Under the pieces are notes generated by a model. That model worked only from the letters and a program-made list of their open reading frames with translations. It did no database searches and had not been told where the DNA came from. Made by a program: the position numbers and the translations under genes. Shown one piece after another: positions 42,836-50,695 of a stretch of 64,000 nt of DNA; the stretch's first letter is position 1, and the number at the start of each line of letters is the position of its first letter. This DNA comes from Anaerolineales bacterium. Its GTDB lineage: Bacteria > Chloroflexota > Anaerolineae > Anaerolineales > Villigracilaceae. The stretch is taken from contig JACKAW010000003.1 of the NCBI GenBank assembly GCA_020634885.1, forward strand, positions 1 through 64,000. The letters run 5' to 3'.

Positions 42836-43924
42836 TTACACAATCGCCAATCCCAACAGCATCGGGAAACCGCGCCCGTTGCGCATGAGCAATTCGACGG
42901 GGTTCTCACGGATATAGCCATGACCGCCGTAAATTTGCACGCCGCGGTCAGTCACCATCATTGCCATGTCACATGCGCCAGTGAAGGCGAGATAGGCAGA
43001 GGTGACGGCTTCTTCTTTGCCGTTGTCCAATTGCCAGGCGGCTTCCCATGTCAGCAGGCGCATAGATTCAAGTTCGACTGCCATTTCAGCCAGCATGAAG
43101 GCAACAGCTTGCTTCTGTGCGATCTTCACGCCGAAGGCATCACGCTCTTTGGCGTAATTCTTTGCGTAATCCAACGAGGACTTGGCTACGCCCAAAGCGG
43201 CAGCAGCGGAGGCAATGCGCATCGAAGCGAGGATCAACTCAAAGTTATGTCCTGAGGCGCCGCCGAGTCGTTCGGCGGTCACGTTCTCGAGTTTGACGCG
43301 GTACATGGGCAGGGCGTTGAGTCCCATCAGTTTTTCGCGTTCAGCAGAGATGGATAAACCCGCCGCCTCTTTCTTGACGATGAAGCCTTGAGTGACCCCA
43401 TTGAGATTCGCGTACATGATGAGAGCTTCGGCGTCTTTAGCGAATGGCACGAAGGCTTTTTCGCCGTTCAACACATACGCACTACCTTCGGCTTTAGCAG
43501 TGGTCTTGAGCGCATTCGGGTCGAAGTCAAAACTGTATTCGATGAGCGCGCCCGTGTAAGGAGCCCACGCGCCCTCGATGATCTTGGGAAGATATTCCTG
43601 CTTTTGTTCTTCACTGCCGCCCAACAAAATGGGTGTGGCAAACAGCGACGGGGTCATCACCGCGAGCGCGCCAGCCAGATCGCCAAACGCCATCTCTTCC
43701 ACAGCGAGGACGTTGGTCACGGCGCTGCGATCACCGAAGCCGCCATACGCTTCCGGCGTAGACGCTTGCAGCAGACCCAGTTCCCAGCCTTTGTTGATGA
43801 GCTTCTGCGGCATCTCATGGTTTTCTTCAGCGTCATGCGCGGCAGGACGCAAGTCGTTGGAAGCGAACTTCCCCACCGCATCGATCAACATTTGTTGTTC
43901 TTCATTAGGTTCAAACGAGTACAT
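42836..43924 (-). CDS. Acyl-CoA dehydrogenase-like subunit lacking the usual catalytic Glu
   Basis: 362 residues, first gene of the operon. The fold is recognisable (GWELGLLQASTPEAYGGFGD, GVQIYGGHGYIRENPVELLMR). The protein stops after NGRGFPMLLGLAIV: the IYEGT segment that holds the catalytic Glu in its neighbour is absent, and Leu-Leu stands where related short forms have Phe-Glu. Two-subunit acyl-CoA dehydrogenases with one inactive partner are known (ChsE1-ChsE2 in mycobacteria). I infer a heteromer with the 419-residue protein. Confidence 0.85.
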   Translation of the reverse strand: MYSFEPNEEQQMLIDAVGKFASNDLRPAAHDAEENHEMPQKLINKGWELGLLQASTPEAYGGFGDRSAVTNVLAVEEMAFGDLAGALAVMTPSLFATPILLGGSEEQKQEYLPKIIEGAWAPYTGALIEYSFDFDPNALKTTAKAEGSAYVLNGEKAFVPFAKDAEALIMYANLNGVTQGFIVKKEAAGLSISAEREKLMGLNALPMYRVKLENVTAERLGGASGHNFELILASMRIASAAAALGVAKSSLDYAKNYAKERDAFGVKIAQKQAVAFMLAEMAVELESMRLLTWEAAWQLDNGKEEAVTSAYLAFTGACDMAMMVTDRGVQIYGGHGYIRENPVELLMRNGRGFPMLLGLAIV

Positions 43925-43978
43925 CTCTTTTCACTCCTTTTGATCTGCAAGTAACTACCAAACTATGAAACTAATCAA

Positions 43979-44539
43979 CTACTTCAACATCCCCTTCAAA
44001 ACAAAATCGGAATAATCATCAGCAATCTGTTCAATGGACTTATCACCTTCGGGTCGGTACCAGGTGAGTGTCCAATTGAGTGTCCCCATCAAAGCCCGGG
44101 CGGTCAATCCGATATCTTTAAGCTCAAATACATTTGAACTCACACCTTCGTTAAGCACATCCCGCCATAATCCTTCAAACTTATCGCGTTGAGGGACATG
44201 GCGGGTATGGGACTTTTTATCAAGAGAGCGATGTTCAAACAGCAAAACGGAGGTTAAGTCGGCGTGGTCAGCAAGCACACCCAGGTATCCACGGATCATG
44301 AGGCGGAGTTTTTCATCCGCCGGTATGGATTGGGACGCGATGGAAGCAATGTGATCGGTCAACATGCTCAAGGCGCGTTCGAGAACCGCCAGCAGAATTT
44401 CCTGCTTGGATGCAACATGATGATATAGACTCGCCTTTTGCACATTCAGCGCCTCGGCAATGTCCGACATGGACGCACCATGAAAACCTTTCTGGCGAAA
44501 TACCTGCGCTGCGGCATCGAGAATATCGTCTCTGGTCAC
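43979..44539 (-). CDS. TetR-family regulator of the beta-oxidation operon
   Basis: 186 residues. The N-terminal HTH reads DAAAQVFRQKGFHGASMSDI followed by AEALNVQKASLYHHVASKQ. The C-terminal ligand domain is of the TetR_C fatty-acid type (LTWYRPEGDKSIEQIADDY). It lies just upstream of the acyl-CoA dehydrogenase genes on the same strand, with palindromic sites before its own start. Repression released by acyl-CoA is the likely logic. Confidence 0.9.
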   Translation of the reverse strand: MTRDDILDAAAQVFRQKGFHGASMSDIAEALNVQKASLYHHVASKQEILLAVLERALSMLTDHIASIASQSIPADEKLRLMIRGYLGVLADHADLTSVLLFEHRSLDKKSHTRHVPQRDKFEGLWRDVLNEGVSSNVFELKDIGLTARALMGTLNWTLTWYRPEGDKSIEQIADDYSDFVLKGMLK

Positions 44540-44551
44540 GGGTTCTCCTTG

Positions 44552-44567
44552 CCTACCGAACGGTAGG
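44552..44567. promoter_or_regulatory. TetR operator candidate 1
   Basis: CCTACCGAACGGTAGG, a 7-bp inverted repeat with a 2-bp centre, 13 nt before the tetR start codon. Confidence 0.7.
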
Positions 44568-44579
44568 TAGGCGTAGTGT

Positions 44580-44594
44580 ACTACCGTCGGTAGG
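44580..44594. promoter_or_regulatory. TetR operator candidate 2
   Basis: ACTACCGTCGGTAGG: CTACCG and CGGTAG with a single base between. It shares the half-site of candidate 1 and lies between the divergent tetR and epimerase genes, so both may be controlled. Confidence 0.65.
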
Positions 44595-44641
44595 GTGAGT
44601 CAAGAGATTTTATAAAGTTTTCAGGCTAAAATAAAGTCGTC

Positions 44642-44668
44642 GGTCGAAATAAACTAGACATCGTGAAG
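44642..44668. repeat. 27-nt dispersed repeat, copy 1
   Basis: Starts GGTCGAAATAAACTAG and ends CATCGTGAAG; identical to 62116-62142. This copy lies over the leader and ribosome-site region of the epimerase gene. Confidence 0.8.
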
Positions 44669-44680
44669 GAGAATTTTAAA

Positions 44681-45649
44681 ATGAAATATTTTGTAACAGG
44701 AACAACCGGGTTTGTTGGCGGCGTTTTGGCGAAAAAACTGCGCGAAGCTGGGCATGAGGTAAATGCCTCCGTCCGCTCGCCGGAGAAAGCGAAGGAACTG
44801 CAAGCTCTCGGCGTGAAATTATTCAAAGGCGATGTGACCGATAAAGAGTCCATGCGCGAGGCGATGACCGGCGTAGACGGGGTCTATCATGTGGCGGGCT
44901 GGTATAAGGTTGGCACAAGAGATAAGAGCGGCGGCGAAAAAGTAAACGTACAAGGCACACACAATGTCTTGGAGTTGATGCGCGAGCTAAAAATCCCCAA
45001 AGGTGTGTATACCAGCACGCTAGCGATCAACTCGGATACAAAAGGCGTACCCGCAGACGAGAATTACAAATTCACAGGGAAGCACCTCAGTGAATACGAC
45101 CGTACCAAAGCAGAAGCCCACAAAATCGCGGATGAATTCATCGCACAAGGATTGCCACTGGTCATCGTCCAGCCGGGGTTGATCTATGGACCCGGTGATA
45201 CGTCCTCTGTCCGTACCTCTCTGCTTAATCTGTTTAAAGGGCAACTTCCCATGCTGCCACGCCAAACCGCTTATAGCTGGGCGCACGTGGATGATATTGC
45301 GCATGGGCATATGCTCGCGATGGAAAAGGGAAAAATTGGTGAAAGCTACATCATCTGCGGAGAGTATTACGAATTATATGAAGCCTTTAAACTCGCCGCA
45401 CAGACGGCAGGAGTCCGCGCACCGATGGCGGCTGCGCCTGGGATGATGAAAGCCATGTCGGTGTTGGTGAAACCGTTCGATTCACTCATGCCCGAATCGT
45501 ATACATCTGAAGGGCTGCGCATTATTTCAGGTGTGACCTACATCGGCGATAACAGCAAAGCCAAACGCGAGTTGGGCTACAATCCACGTCCGGTCAGCGA
45601 AGGCTGGGTGGCAACCGTAAAACATGAGATGAAAAATCAGGGTTTGTAG
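44681..45649 (+). CDS. NAD(P)-dependent epimerase/dehydratase-like SDR
   Basis: 322 residues from MKYFVTGTTGFVGG (ATG 44681, AAGGAG upstream; an earlier GTG lies inside that ribosome site). Rossmann GTTGFVGG at 7-14, active-site-like YDRTKAEAHK (YxxxK), and LVIVQPGLIYGPGD identify an extended SDR of the dihydroflavonol reductase/epimerase group. Substrate not readable. It is divergent from tetR, so an acyl or sterol substrate is possible but unproven. Confidence 0.88.
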   Translation: MKYFVTGTTGFVGGVLAKKLREAGHEVNASVRSPEKAKELQALGVKLFKGDVTDKESMREAMTGVDGVYHVAGWYKVGTRDKSGGEKVNVQGTHNVLELMRELKIPKGVYTSTLAINSDTKGVPADENYKFTGKHLSEYDRTKAEAHKIADEFIAQGLPLVIVQPGLIYGPGDTSSVRTSLLNLFKGQLPMLPRQTAYSWAHVDDIAHGHMLAMEKGKIGESYIICGEYYELYEAFKLAAQTAGVRAPMAAAPGMMKAMSVLVKPFDSLMPESYTSEGLRIISGVTYIGDNSKAKRELGYNPRPVSEGWVATVKHEMKNQGL

Positions 45650-45693
45650 AAGCAAAGTGCAATTGGTCACTTTTTTGACATCCTCGAATCTGC

Positions 45694-45699
45694 TATAAT
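45694..45699 (+). promoter_or_regulatory. -10 box 6 nt before the 154-residue membrane gene (leaderless candidate)
   Basis: TATAAT, six bases, ATG. A TTGACA at 45675-45680 is 13 bp away, too close for a standard -35. Confidence 0.5.
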
Positions 45700-45705
45700 C
45701 CACTT

Positions 45706-46170
45706 ATGACAACACCTATGACAGAAGAACAAAATTACTCCACTCCCCCATTAACTCCCGAGCAGTTGGCAGAAATGCGTGAAAAAGAACGCCAACAAAA
45801 GCAGACAATAGCAATCGTCAGCGCCATTGTTGTGGTCTTGGTGGCGCTTCTCGGCGTAGCGATCTACTATTTATTGCAACCAACCACCCCCACAGATAAG
45901 ATCCGCGATATCTTCATCATCGTAGTCGCCCTGGAAACCCTCGTCATTGGTGTGGCTCTCATTGTTTTGGTCATCCAACTGGCAAGCCTCATCAACCTGC
46001 TTCAAAATGAAGTACGTCCCATCCTTCAAGCCACCAGTGAAACCGTCAACACCCTGCGAGGAACTGCAGAATTTCTTGGCGAAAATGTGGTTGAACCGGT
46101 TATCAAACTTAATGGCTATTTAGCCGGTTTAAAGCGTATGTTAGAATTACTGGGCATTAAGCCCAAATAA
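45706..46170 (+). CDS. Two-span membrane protein, DUF948-like
   Basis: 154 residues. The N-terminal acidic/charged part (LTPEQLAEMREKERQQKQ) is followed by a span at ~33-55 (AIVSAIVVVLVALLGVAIYYL), a second at ~67-93 (IFIIVVALETLVIGVALIVLVIQ), and a helical C-terminus (LLQNEVRPILQATSETVNTL, NGYLAGLKRMLELLG). The C-terminus resembles DUF948/YtxG proteins. The YtxH gene follows 50 nt later, and ytxG-ytxH neighbourhood is common. Likely a stress-related envelope pair. Confidence 0.7.
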   Translation: MTTPMTEEQNYSTPPLTPEQLAEMREKERQQKQTIAIVSAIVVVLVALLGVAIYYLLQPTTPTDKIRDIFIIVVALETLVIGVALIVLVIQLASLINLLQNEVRPILQATSETVNTLRGTAEFLGENVVEPVIKLNGYLAGLKRMLELLGIKPK

Positions 46171-46219
46171 GATAAGAATAGTTCAAAACTGAACCATTAA
46201 CCCACAAAGGAGAAATACC

Positions 46220-46603
46220 ATGTCTGATCGTGATGAATTTGGAGCATTTCTTGTAGGATTTGTAGTCGGCGGTCTCACCGGCGCCGTTGTCTCATTGCTC
46301 TTTGCCCCGCAATCCGGCGAAGAAACCCGCGCCCTAATCAAGGACAAGTCCATTGAACTGCGCGACAAAGCCCAAGTCACAGCCGAAGAAGCCTACGCCC
46401 GCGCCGAATCTGCTGCCAAAGAAGCCCGCGCCCGCGCTGAGGAACTCGCTAAAGAAGCCCGCGTCCGTGCTGAAGAACTTGCCGCCGAGGCAAAATCTCG
46501 CGCCGGAACTCTCGCCGCCGAAGTAAAAGAACGCGGCAAAGGCGCCATGGAAGCCGTGCGCAAAACCAAGAAAGACGGCACCGAAATCGCTTCTGCCGAA
46601 TAA
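46220..46603 (+). CDS. YtxH domain protein
   Basis: 127 residues. FLVGFVVGGLTGAVVSLLFA is the span, then PQSGEETR, the YtxH mark. The rest is an Ala/Glu/Arg heptad-like helix (EARARAEELAKEARVRAEEL) with a ~11-residue period. Function unclear; general-stress associated in Bacillus. AAAGGAG lies 8 nt before the ATG. Confidence 0.88.
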   Translation: MSDRDEFGAFLVGFVVGGLTGAVVSLLFAPQSGEETRALIKDKSIELRDKAQVTAEEAYARAESAAKEARARAEELAKEARVRAEELAAEAKSRAGTLAAEVKERGKGAMEAVRKTKKDGTEIASAE

Positions 46604-46620
46604 GCAAACACGTTCAACAC

Positions 46621-46652
46621 GAGGGTTTGACCACGGTCAAGCCCTCTTTTGT
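46621..46652 (+). terminator. Terminator after the YtxH gene
   Basis: GAGGGTTTGACC pairs with GGTCAAGCCCTC (one G-T pair), followed by TTTTGTTT. It shows that the upstream in-frame codons at 46627 are not the methyltransferase start. Confidence 0.8.
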
Positions 46653-46659
46653 TTCCACT

Positions 46660-47283
46660 ATGCGCCGCTTCATGCGTTTTTTCTACTCCCTTCTTTATCA
46701 TCCATTTGCCTTCACTTACGACCTCGTGGCATGGGTCGTCTCCTTTGGTAAATGGAATGACTGGGTACGCAGCATTTATCCACACCTCAAAGGGACTCGC
46801 ATTCTCGAGCTGGGGCACGGACCCGGTCACTTGCAGCGCTTCTTACTGGACCGTGGGTTGGCTCCCGTTGCCCTCGATGAATCCACGCAGATGGGACTCA
46901 TCGCAAAGCGCCGCCTCGGCAGCAAACACAAACTCACCCGTGGCATCGCCCAGTCATTGCCTTTCACATCCGCTTCGTTTGAGACAGTTGTCTCCACCTT
47001 CCCCACAGAATACATCTTCGACCCGCAAACTCTTGCCGAAATCAAACGTGTACTCGTTAGCGGCGGCAGGCTGATCGTATTGCCTGCCACGTTTCCATCA
47101 AATGGGTTTCTTAAGTGGCTGTATAAAGTCACAGGGGAGAGTCCAGCCGCATTGGACGAATCCGTCAAAGAACGATTGAGGCGTCCCTTCCTCCTTGCCG
47201 GGTATCAAGTGGAAGTGACCATAGAGGAAAGTAAATCCAGCCGCTTGGTTTTTATAACAGCAACAACTAAAGATAGTCCTTGA
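46660..47283 (+). CDS. SAM-dependent methyltransferase
   Basis: 207 residues from MRRFMRFFYSLL (ATG 46660). The frame is open 33 nt earlier but runs through the terminator hairpin. ILELGHGPGHLQRFLLDRG is motif I, LPFTSASFETVVSTFP the middle motif, and VLVSGGRLIVLPA the later strand: class I Methyltransf_11 type. The amphipathic N-terminus (FYSLLYHPFAFTYDLVAW) suggests membrane contact, as in quinone or phospholipid methylases. Substrate unknown. No ribosome site is obvious. Confidence 0.85.
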   Translation: MRRFMRFFYSLLYHPFAFTYDLVAWVVSFGKWNDWVRSIYPHLKGTRILELGHGPGHLQRFLLDRGLAPVALDESTQMGLIAKRRLGSKHKLTRGIAQSLPFTSASFETVVSTFPTEYIFDPQTLAEIKRVLVSGGRLIVLPATFPSNGFLKWLYKVTGESPAALDESVKERLRRPFLLAGYQVEVTIEESKSSRLVFITATTKDSP

Positions 47284-47330
47284 AAAACATTAGCATTAGA
47301 GCACCTCTTTGGTGGCTATCAGATGACGAC

Positions 47331-47370
47331 AAAAAACGTCCATGTCACAAAACAGACATGGACGTTTTTT
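47331..47370. terminator. Bidirectional terminator after the methyltransferase gene
   Basis: AAAAAACGTCCATGTC / GACATGGACGTTTTTT with an 8-nt loop between convergent genes. Confidence 0.92.
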
Positions 47371-47411
47371 GTATGAGCAATTTGGTGTAGAGATAATTTT
47401 ATGGCATTGTA

Positions 47412-48173
47412 CTAGCCACTGCCGCCGGGGTCTTCGGTGGGAGCGGGGTTGACGGGTTCTTCGGTGGGCTCAGGTTCTATGATCTTGGGCTGCGGGGCGG
47501 GGTCGCAGATCTCTCCGCCGTTGAAATCGAACTCGTTGACCAGTTCTTCGCCGATAAAGACCTGCACTCCAGCAGGTGGCTCGTAGGAGACGGGCGGGTA
47601 ATTGCAGGTGAAGATGCCCGGATTGTTGGCGGCAATAGCGCAGTTGACCGGGTAGCCATTGAAAGTGACCTTGAAGGTGGCGGGGTCGTAGGGGGGGGCG
47701 TTCTCGGCGATGCTGAAGTTAACATAGCGGGCTTTATTATCGCAGGTGGTGAATTCTTCGGTGAGGAAGGGGTTCAATGGAGCCGGGTCTGTGGGCGGTT
47801 CGATGGCAGCAGGTTCTTCCGTCGGCGGTTCGGTGGGTTGTGCATCTGACCCAGATAGCTGAGCAGGTGCGCCGCCCGGGCAATACTGTGCCTGTATTTC
47901 GGAAATTGTCATGGTGAAAAAATCTTTGGGTTCTTTATCATAAAGATCGAACGTATGGGTGCCGGTTGGGCAGGCGAGTGTACACGCAAAACCATTAAGT
48001 GGCAAATCTGCGGCAATTTGAATAAACCTATGACACCTAAAATCATCACTGAATCCGGAAGTATCATCTGCGGTTTTAACAGTTTCTGAGTTGTTGCATC
48101 CCCAGGTGCGGCACGCCATGATGAAGAGCAGGAAGAAAGAGTAGATCAGGGTTCTTTTCGTACGTGTTTGCAT
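47412..48173 (-). CDS. Cys-containing lipoprotein of unknown function
   Basis: 253 residues. Lipobox at Cys21 (LFIMAC). Two small domains are divided by a Pro/Thr/Glu linker (PTEPPTEEPAAIEPPTDP): the first, at ~38-98, holds four Cys (FRCHRF, GFACTLACPTGTHTFDL, QYCPGG); the second, at ~143-228, four more (TTCDNKARYVNF, VNCAIAANNPGIFTCNY, GEICDP). The tail is again P/T/E-rich, ending GGSG. No family recognised. Its paired Cys suggest disulfides outside the cell. Confidence 0.7.
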   Translation of the reverse strand: MQTRTKRTLIYSFFLLFIMACRTWGCNNSETVKTADDTSGFSDDFRCHRFIQIAADLPLNGFACTLACPTGTHTFDLYDKEPKDFFTMTISEIQAQYCPGGAPAQLSGSDAQPTEPPTEEPAAIEPPTDPAPLNPFLTEEFTTCDNKARYVNFSIAENAPPYDPATFKVTFNGYPVNCAIAANNPGIFTCNYPPVSYEPPAGVQVFIGEELVNEFDFNGGEICDPAPQPKIIEPEPTEEPVNPAPTEDPGGSG

Positions 48174-48499
48174 GTGTTTTCCTCTAAAGCTGGGATAAAG
48201 TACTAAGTAGATAGTAGTTGGTATAACCCCGCTTGAAGGTGAGAGATTTGGAGCCCAGCAAGCGAACCTGCGGGGCTTGTATCATTCACAGCCGGAGGGA
48301 GATGTCTTACGCTTTGGTGATTATGTTGCATTTTATTGAAAAATCGGGTTGTAGAAGGCGGGATAGGTCCCGTTGTCCTGGATGAATCCACAGCCAAATT
48401 TCAAATAGAAGTAAAAAAGATCGACCAGCCAAACACTATTCTTGTTGTCATTATTGCCATAAAATAACACCCAACTTTACTGTGTACAGGAGACATTTA
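48174..48499. other. Intergenic region, 326 nt
   Basis: Between the divergent lipoprotein and the DUF3592-like gene. The left two thirds show no gene, no strong hairpin and no convincing promoter. The right third holds a decayed methyltransferase fragment (48336-48467), then AGGAG for the next gene. Confidence 0.5.
48336..48467 (+). pseudogene. Decayed fragment of a methyltransferase paralog
   Basis: The plus-strand frame reads RVVEGGIGPVVLDESTAKF, then QIEVKKIDQPNTILVVIIA and a stop at 48465. The first part matches the 46660 gene (LLDRGLAPVALDESTQ), with about 20 of 22 bases alike around CCCGTTG.CCT.GATGAATCCAC. The second part resembles that protein's C-terminus (YQVEVTIEESKSSRLVFITA). The middle is missing and there is no start codon. 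Confidence 0.5.
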
Positions 48500-49009
48500 A
48501 TGGAAACTCAAGAAAATAGCACGATTAAAAAAGAAACTTTCGCTGGTCGCATTCTTAAATTTGTCGGAATTCTCATCCTATTATTTACCTGCCTTGCCAG
48601 CATCGCATCCATAGCCCTCGACCTCACAGGTGAACAAACCGTTGGAAAGGTTTACAACGCAGCCAAAGATTGTTCCAGCGACGGAACCTGCTGGACCGGC
48701 AAAGTAGACTTCACAACTCAAAAAGGCGAAACCGTCACCTTTAGCCCATGGACCAACCCATACCTTTTCGACCTCGACCCAGTCTTAAGCGGAAGGTCTT
48801 ACGAAGATTACGGCAAGTATCAGGTACGGTATTTTGAAAACTTCCCCAAATTGGCAAAGGTAAAACTGGCATTCGGGCTCGAATACACCAGCCACCTGAG
48901 CTGGTTCTGCGGAGGGAGTCTTCTGCTGGTGATCGGGCTTGCTTTTTCCAGCCGGAAGAAATCCAACAAACCTATGGTTATAGATCTGAGCGGTTTCAGA
49001 AAAAAATAA
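48500..49009 (+). CDS. Two-span DUF3592-like membrane protein
   Basis: 169 residues from METQENSTIKK (AGGAG 8 nt upstream; the frame is open 18 nt further). Spans at ~20-42 (ILKFVGILILLFTCLASIASI) and ~133-150 (LSWFCGGSLLLVIGLAF) bracket an outer domain with Cys residues (DCSSDGTCWTGKVDF) and YEDYGKYQVRYF, of DUF3592 character. Function unknown. A terminator follows. Confidence 0.7.
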   Translation: METQENSTIKKETFAGRILKFVGILILLFTCLASIASIALDLTGEQTVGKVYNAAKDCSSDGTCWTGKVDFTTQKGETVTFSPWTNPYLFDLDPVLSGRSYEDYGKYQVRYFENFPKLAKVKLAFGLEYTSHLSWFCGGSLLLVIGLAFSSRKKSNKPMVIDLSGFRKK

Positions 49010-49016
49010 TTATTGC

Positions 49017-49045
49017 AGTGCCTGCTTTATAAGCAGGCACTTTTT
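49017..49045 (+). terminator. Terminator after the DUF3592-like gene
   Basis: AGTGCCTGCTT / AAGCAGGCACT with a 3-nt loop, then TTTTTG. Confidence 0.9.
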
Positions 49046-49083
49046 GAAAGACCCCATATTAAAGGCTTTTTATCTCAACAAGT

Positions 49084-49089
49084 TATAAT
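49084..49089 (+). promoter_or_regulatory. -10 box of the spermidine-synthase-like operon
   Basis: TATAAT 28 nt before the ATG, with AAGGA as ribosome site between. No clear -35. Confidence 0.5.
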
Positions 49090-49117
49090 GCGCCCAATCT
49101 CTTAAACCAAGGACATT

Positions 49118-50671
49118 ATGAAAAAATATATTCTCTTTACTGTATTCGTTTCTGGTTTAACCACCCTCGGCGCCGAACTCGCCGCCGGACGGTTGATTGG
49201 AAATGTGTTCGGCACCAGCAACCTTGTCTGGGCGAGCATTATCGGGCTAATTCTTATCTACCTCACGCTGGGCTACTTCCTTGGCGGCAAATGGGCAGAT
49301 AAAGACCCCAGCCCGCTTGCCATGTACCGCATCCTCGCGTGGGGAGCGTTCACAGTGGCGCTCGTACCTTATGTCGCTGTACCCGTTCTCAGGTCCGCTG
49401 CTGCGGCGTTTGAAGTATTTAGCATGGGCGTTCTGGCAGGGTCGTTCATCGTTGTGCTCATCCTCTTCATTGTCCCCATCACCCTGCTTGGCACGATCTC
49501 ACCCTACGCCATTCGTCTCTCGGTGGATGATGCCAGCAAAGCCGGTGAAATCTCCGGCAGAATTTATGGTGTTTCCACGCTCGGCTCTTTCATTGGGACA
49601 TTCTTACCAACCATCATTCTGATCCCTACCATCGGCACGACAAAAACATTTTTATTACTCGGTTCGTTCCTTTTATTTGTAGCCTTGGCAGGGCTGGGAC
49701 AGTTTGCAGGCAGGAAAGAAATGCTCAAACTGATGTGGATGCCCGTTGCACTCGCCATCATTGCCGTCATTTTTTCAAACCAAGCGTTGAAGAAAAGCAA
49801 TGGGCAGGTTTACGAAACAGAATCAGCATACAACTATATTCAAGTGCAGCGGCAAGGCGACTACACGATTTTGAAATTAAACGATGGTCAGGGCGTTCAT
49901 TCCATTTATCATCCAGATTCCCTGTACTACAACGGACCCTGGGAGCAATTTTCAGTGGGACCTTATTTCTACAAAGACCGCTCCCCCGACTCGATAAAAC
50001 ATATGGCAATTGTTGGTCTCGCCGCTGGAACTGCCGCGCGACAGGCAACGCTCATCTACGGCGAAGATATTCAAATTGACGGATTCGAGATCGACCCAAA
50101 AATTGTGGAAGTGGGACGCAGCTACTTTGACATGAACCAGCCCAACCTCAACGTCATCATTGGTGATGGTCGGCTCGGGCTGGATCGCAGCCAAACCAAA
50201 TACGACATCATCGCCATCGATGCCTATCGTCCACCCTACATCCCCGCCCACATGACCACCGTGGAATTTTTTGAGATCTGCGCCTCTCACCTCGCCGACG
50301 ATGGAGTGCTGACCCTCAACGTTGGGTCTACGCCGGGAGATCGGCGCCTCATCGACGGACTCGCTACAACCATGGCACAGGTCTTCCCGTCCATTCACAT
50401 CATGGATATTCCCAACACGCTCAACACCATGATCTTCGCCACCAAACAAACCACGTACTCCGAAGATTTTCTCAACAATCTCCTCGGTTTTACGCAAGAC
50501 ACCGCCCTCAACCCTTTACTCGTCACCACCATGTCTTCCACGTTCACCAACCTCAAACCAGACTACACCACCACAACCGTCTTCACCGACGACCTCGCCC
50601 CCATCGAGTGGATTGTTAACGATATGGTCGTCCGTTTTGTATTTCAAGGCGGCTTGGAAATCTTACAATAA
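49118..50671 (+). CDS. Membrane-fused spermidine synthase-like protein
   Basis: 517 residues. About seven spans fill the first 230 (FVSGLTTLGAELAAGRLIG, LGTISPYAIRLSVDDASKAG, GRIYGVSTLGSFIGTFLPT), the membrane part of the fused-MFS/spermidine synthase group. The rest is a SpeE-type Rossmann domain: AIVGLAAGTAARQATLIYG, IDGFEIDPKIVEVGR, GDGRLGLDRSQTKYDIIAIDAY. Aminopropyl transfer is the family reaction, but the membrane-fused forms are little studied. First gene of a three-gene operon. Confidence 0.88.
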   Translation: MKKYILFTVFVSGLTTLGAELAAGRLIGNVFGTSNLVWASIIGLILIYLTLGYFLGGKWADKDPSPLAMYRILAWGAFTVALVPYVAVPVLRSAAAAFEVFSMGVLAGSFIVVLILFIVPITLLGTISPYAIRLSVDDASKAGEISGRIYGVSTLGSFIGTFLPTIILIPTIGTTKTFLLLGSFLLFVALAGLGQFAGRKEMLKLMWMPVALAIIAVIFSNQALKKSNGQVYETESAYNYIQVQRQGDYTILKLNDGQGVHSIYHPDSLYYNGPWEQFSVGPYFYKDRSPDSIKHMAIVGLAAGTAARQATLIYGEDIQIDGFEIDPKIVEVGRSYFDMNQPNLNVIIGDGRLGLDRSQTKYDIIAIDAYRPPYIPAHMTTVEFFEICASHLADDGVLTLNVGSTPGDRRLIDGLATTMAQVFPSIHIMDIPNTLNTMIFATKQTTYSEDFLNNLLGFTQDTALNPLLVTTMSSTFTNLKPDYTTTTVFTDDLAPIEWIVNDMVVRFVFQGGLEILQ

Positions 50672-50695
50672 ATTGCTCTTAAAGCCTATTCACCT

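Noticed and set aside
45675..45699. TTGACA/TATAAT pair as a complete promoter for the 45706 gene.
   Set aside because: The spacer is only 13 bp; I keep just the -10 box.
48203..48397. 64-residue minus-strand frame in the 48.2-kb gap.
   Set aside because: No ribosome site and no domain; it runs antisense over the methyltransferase remnant.
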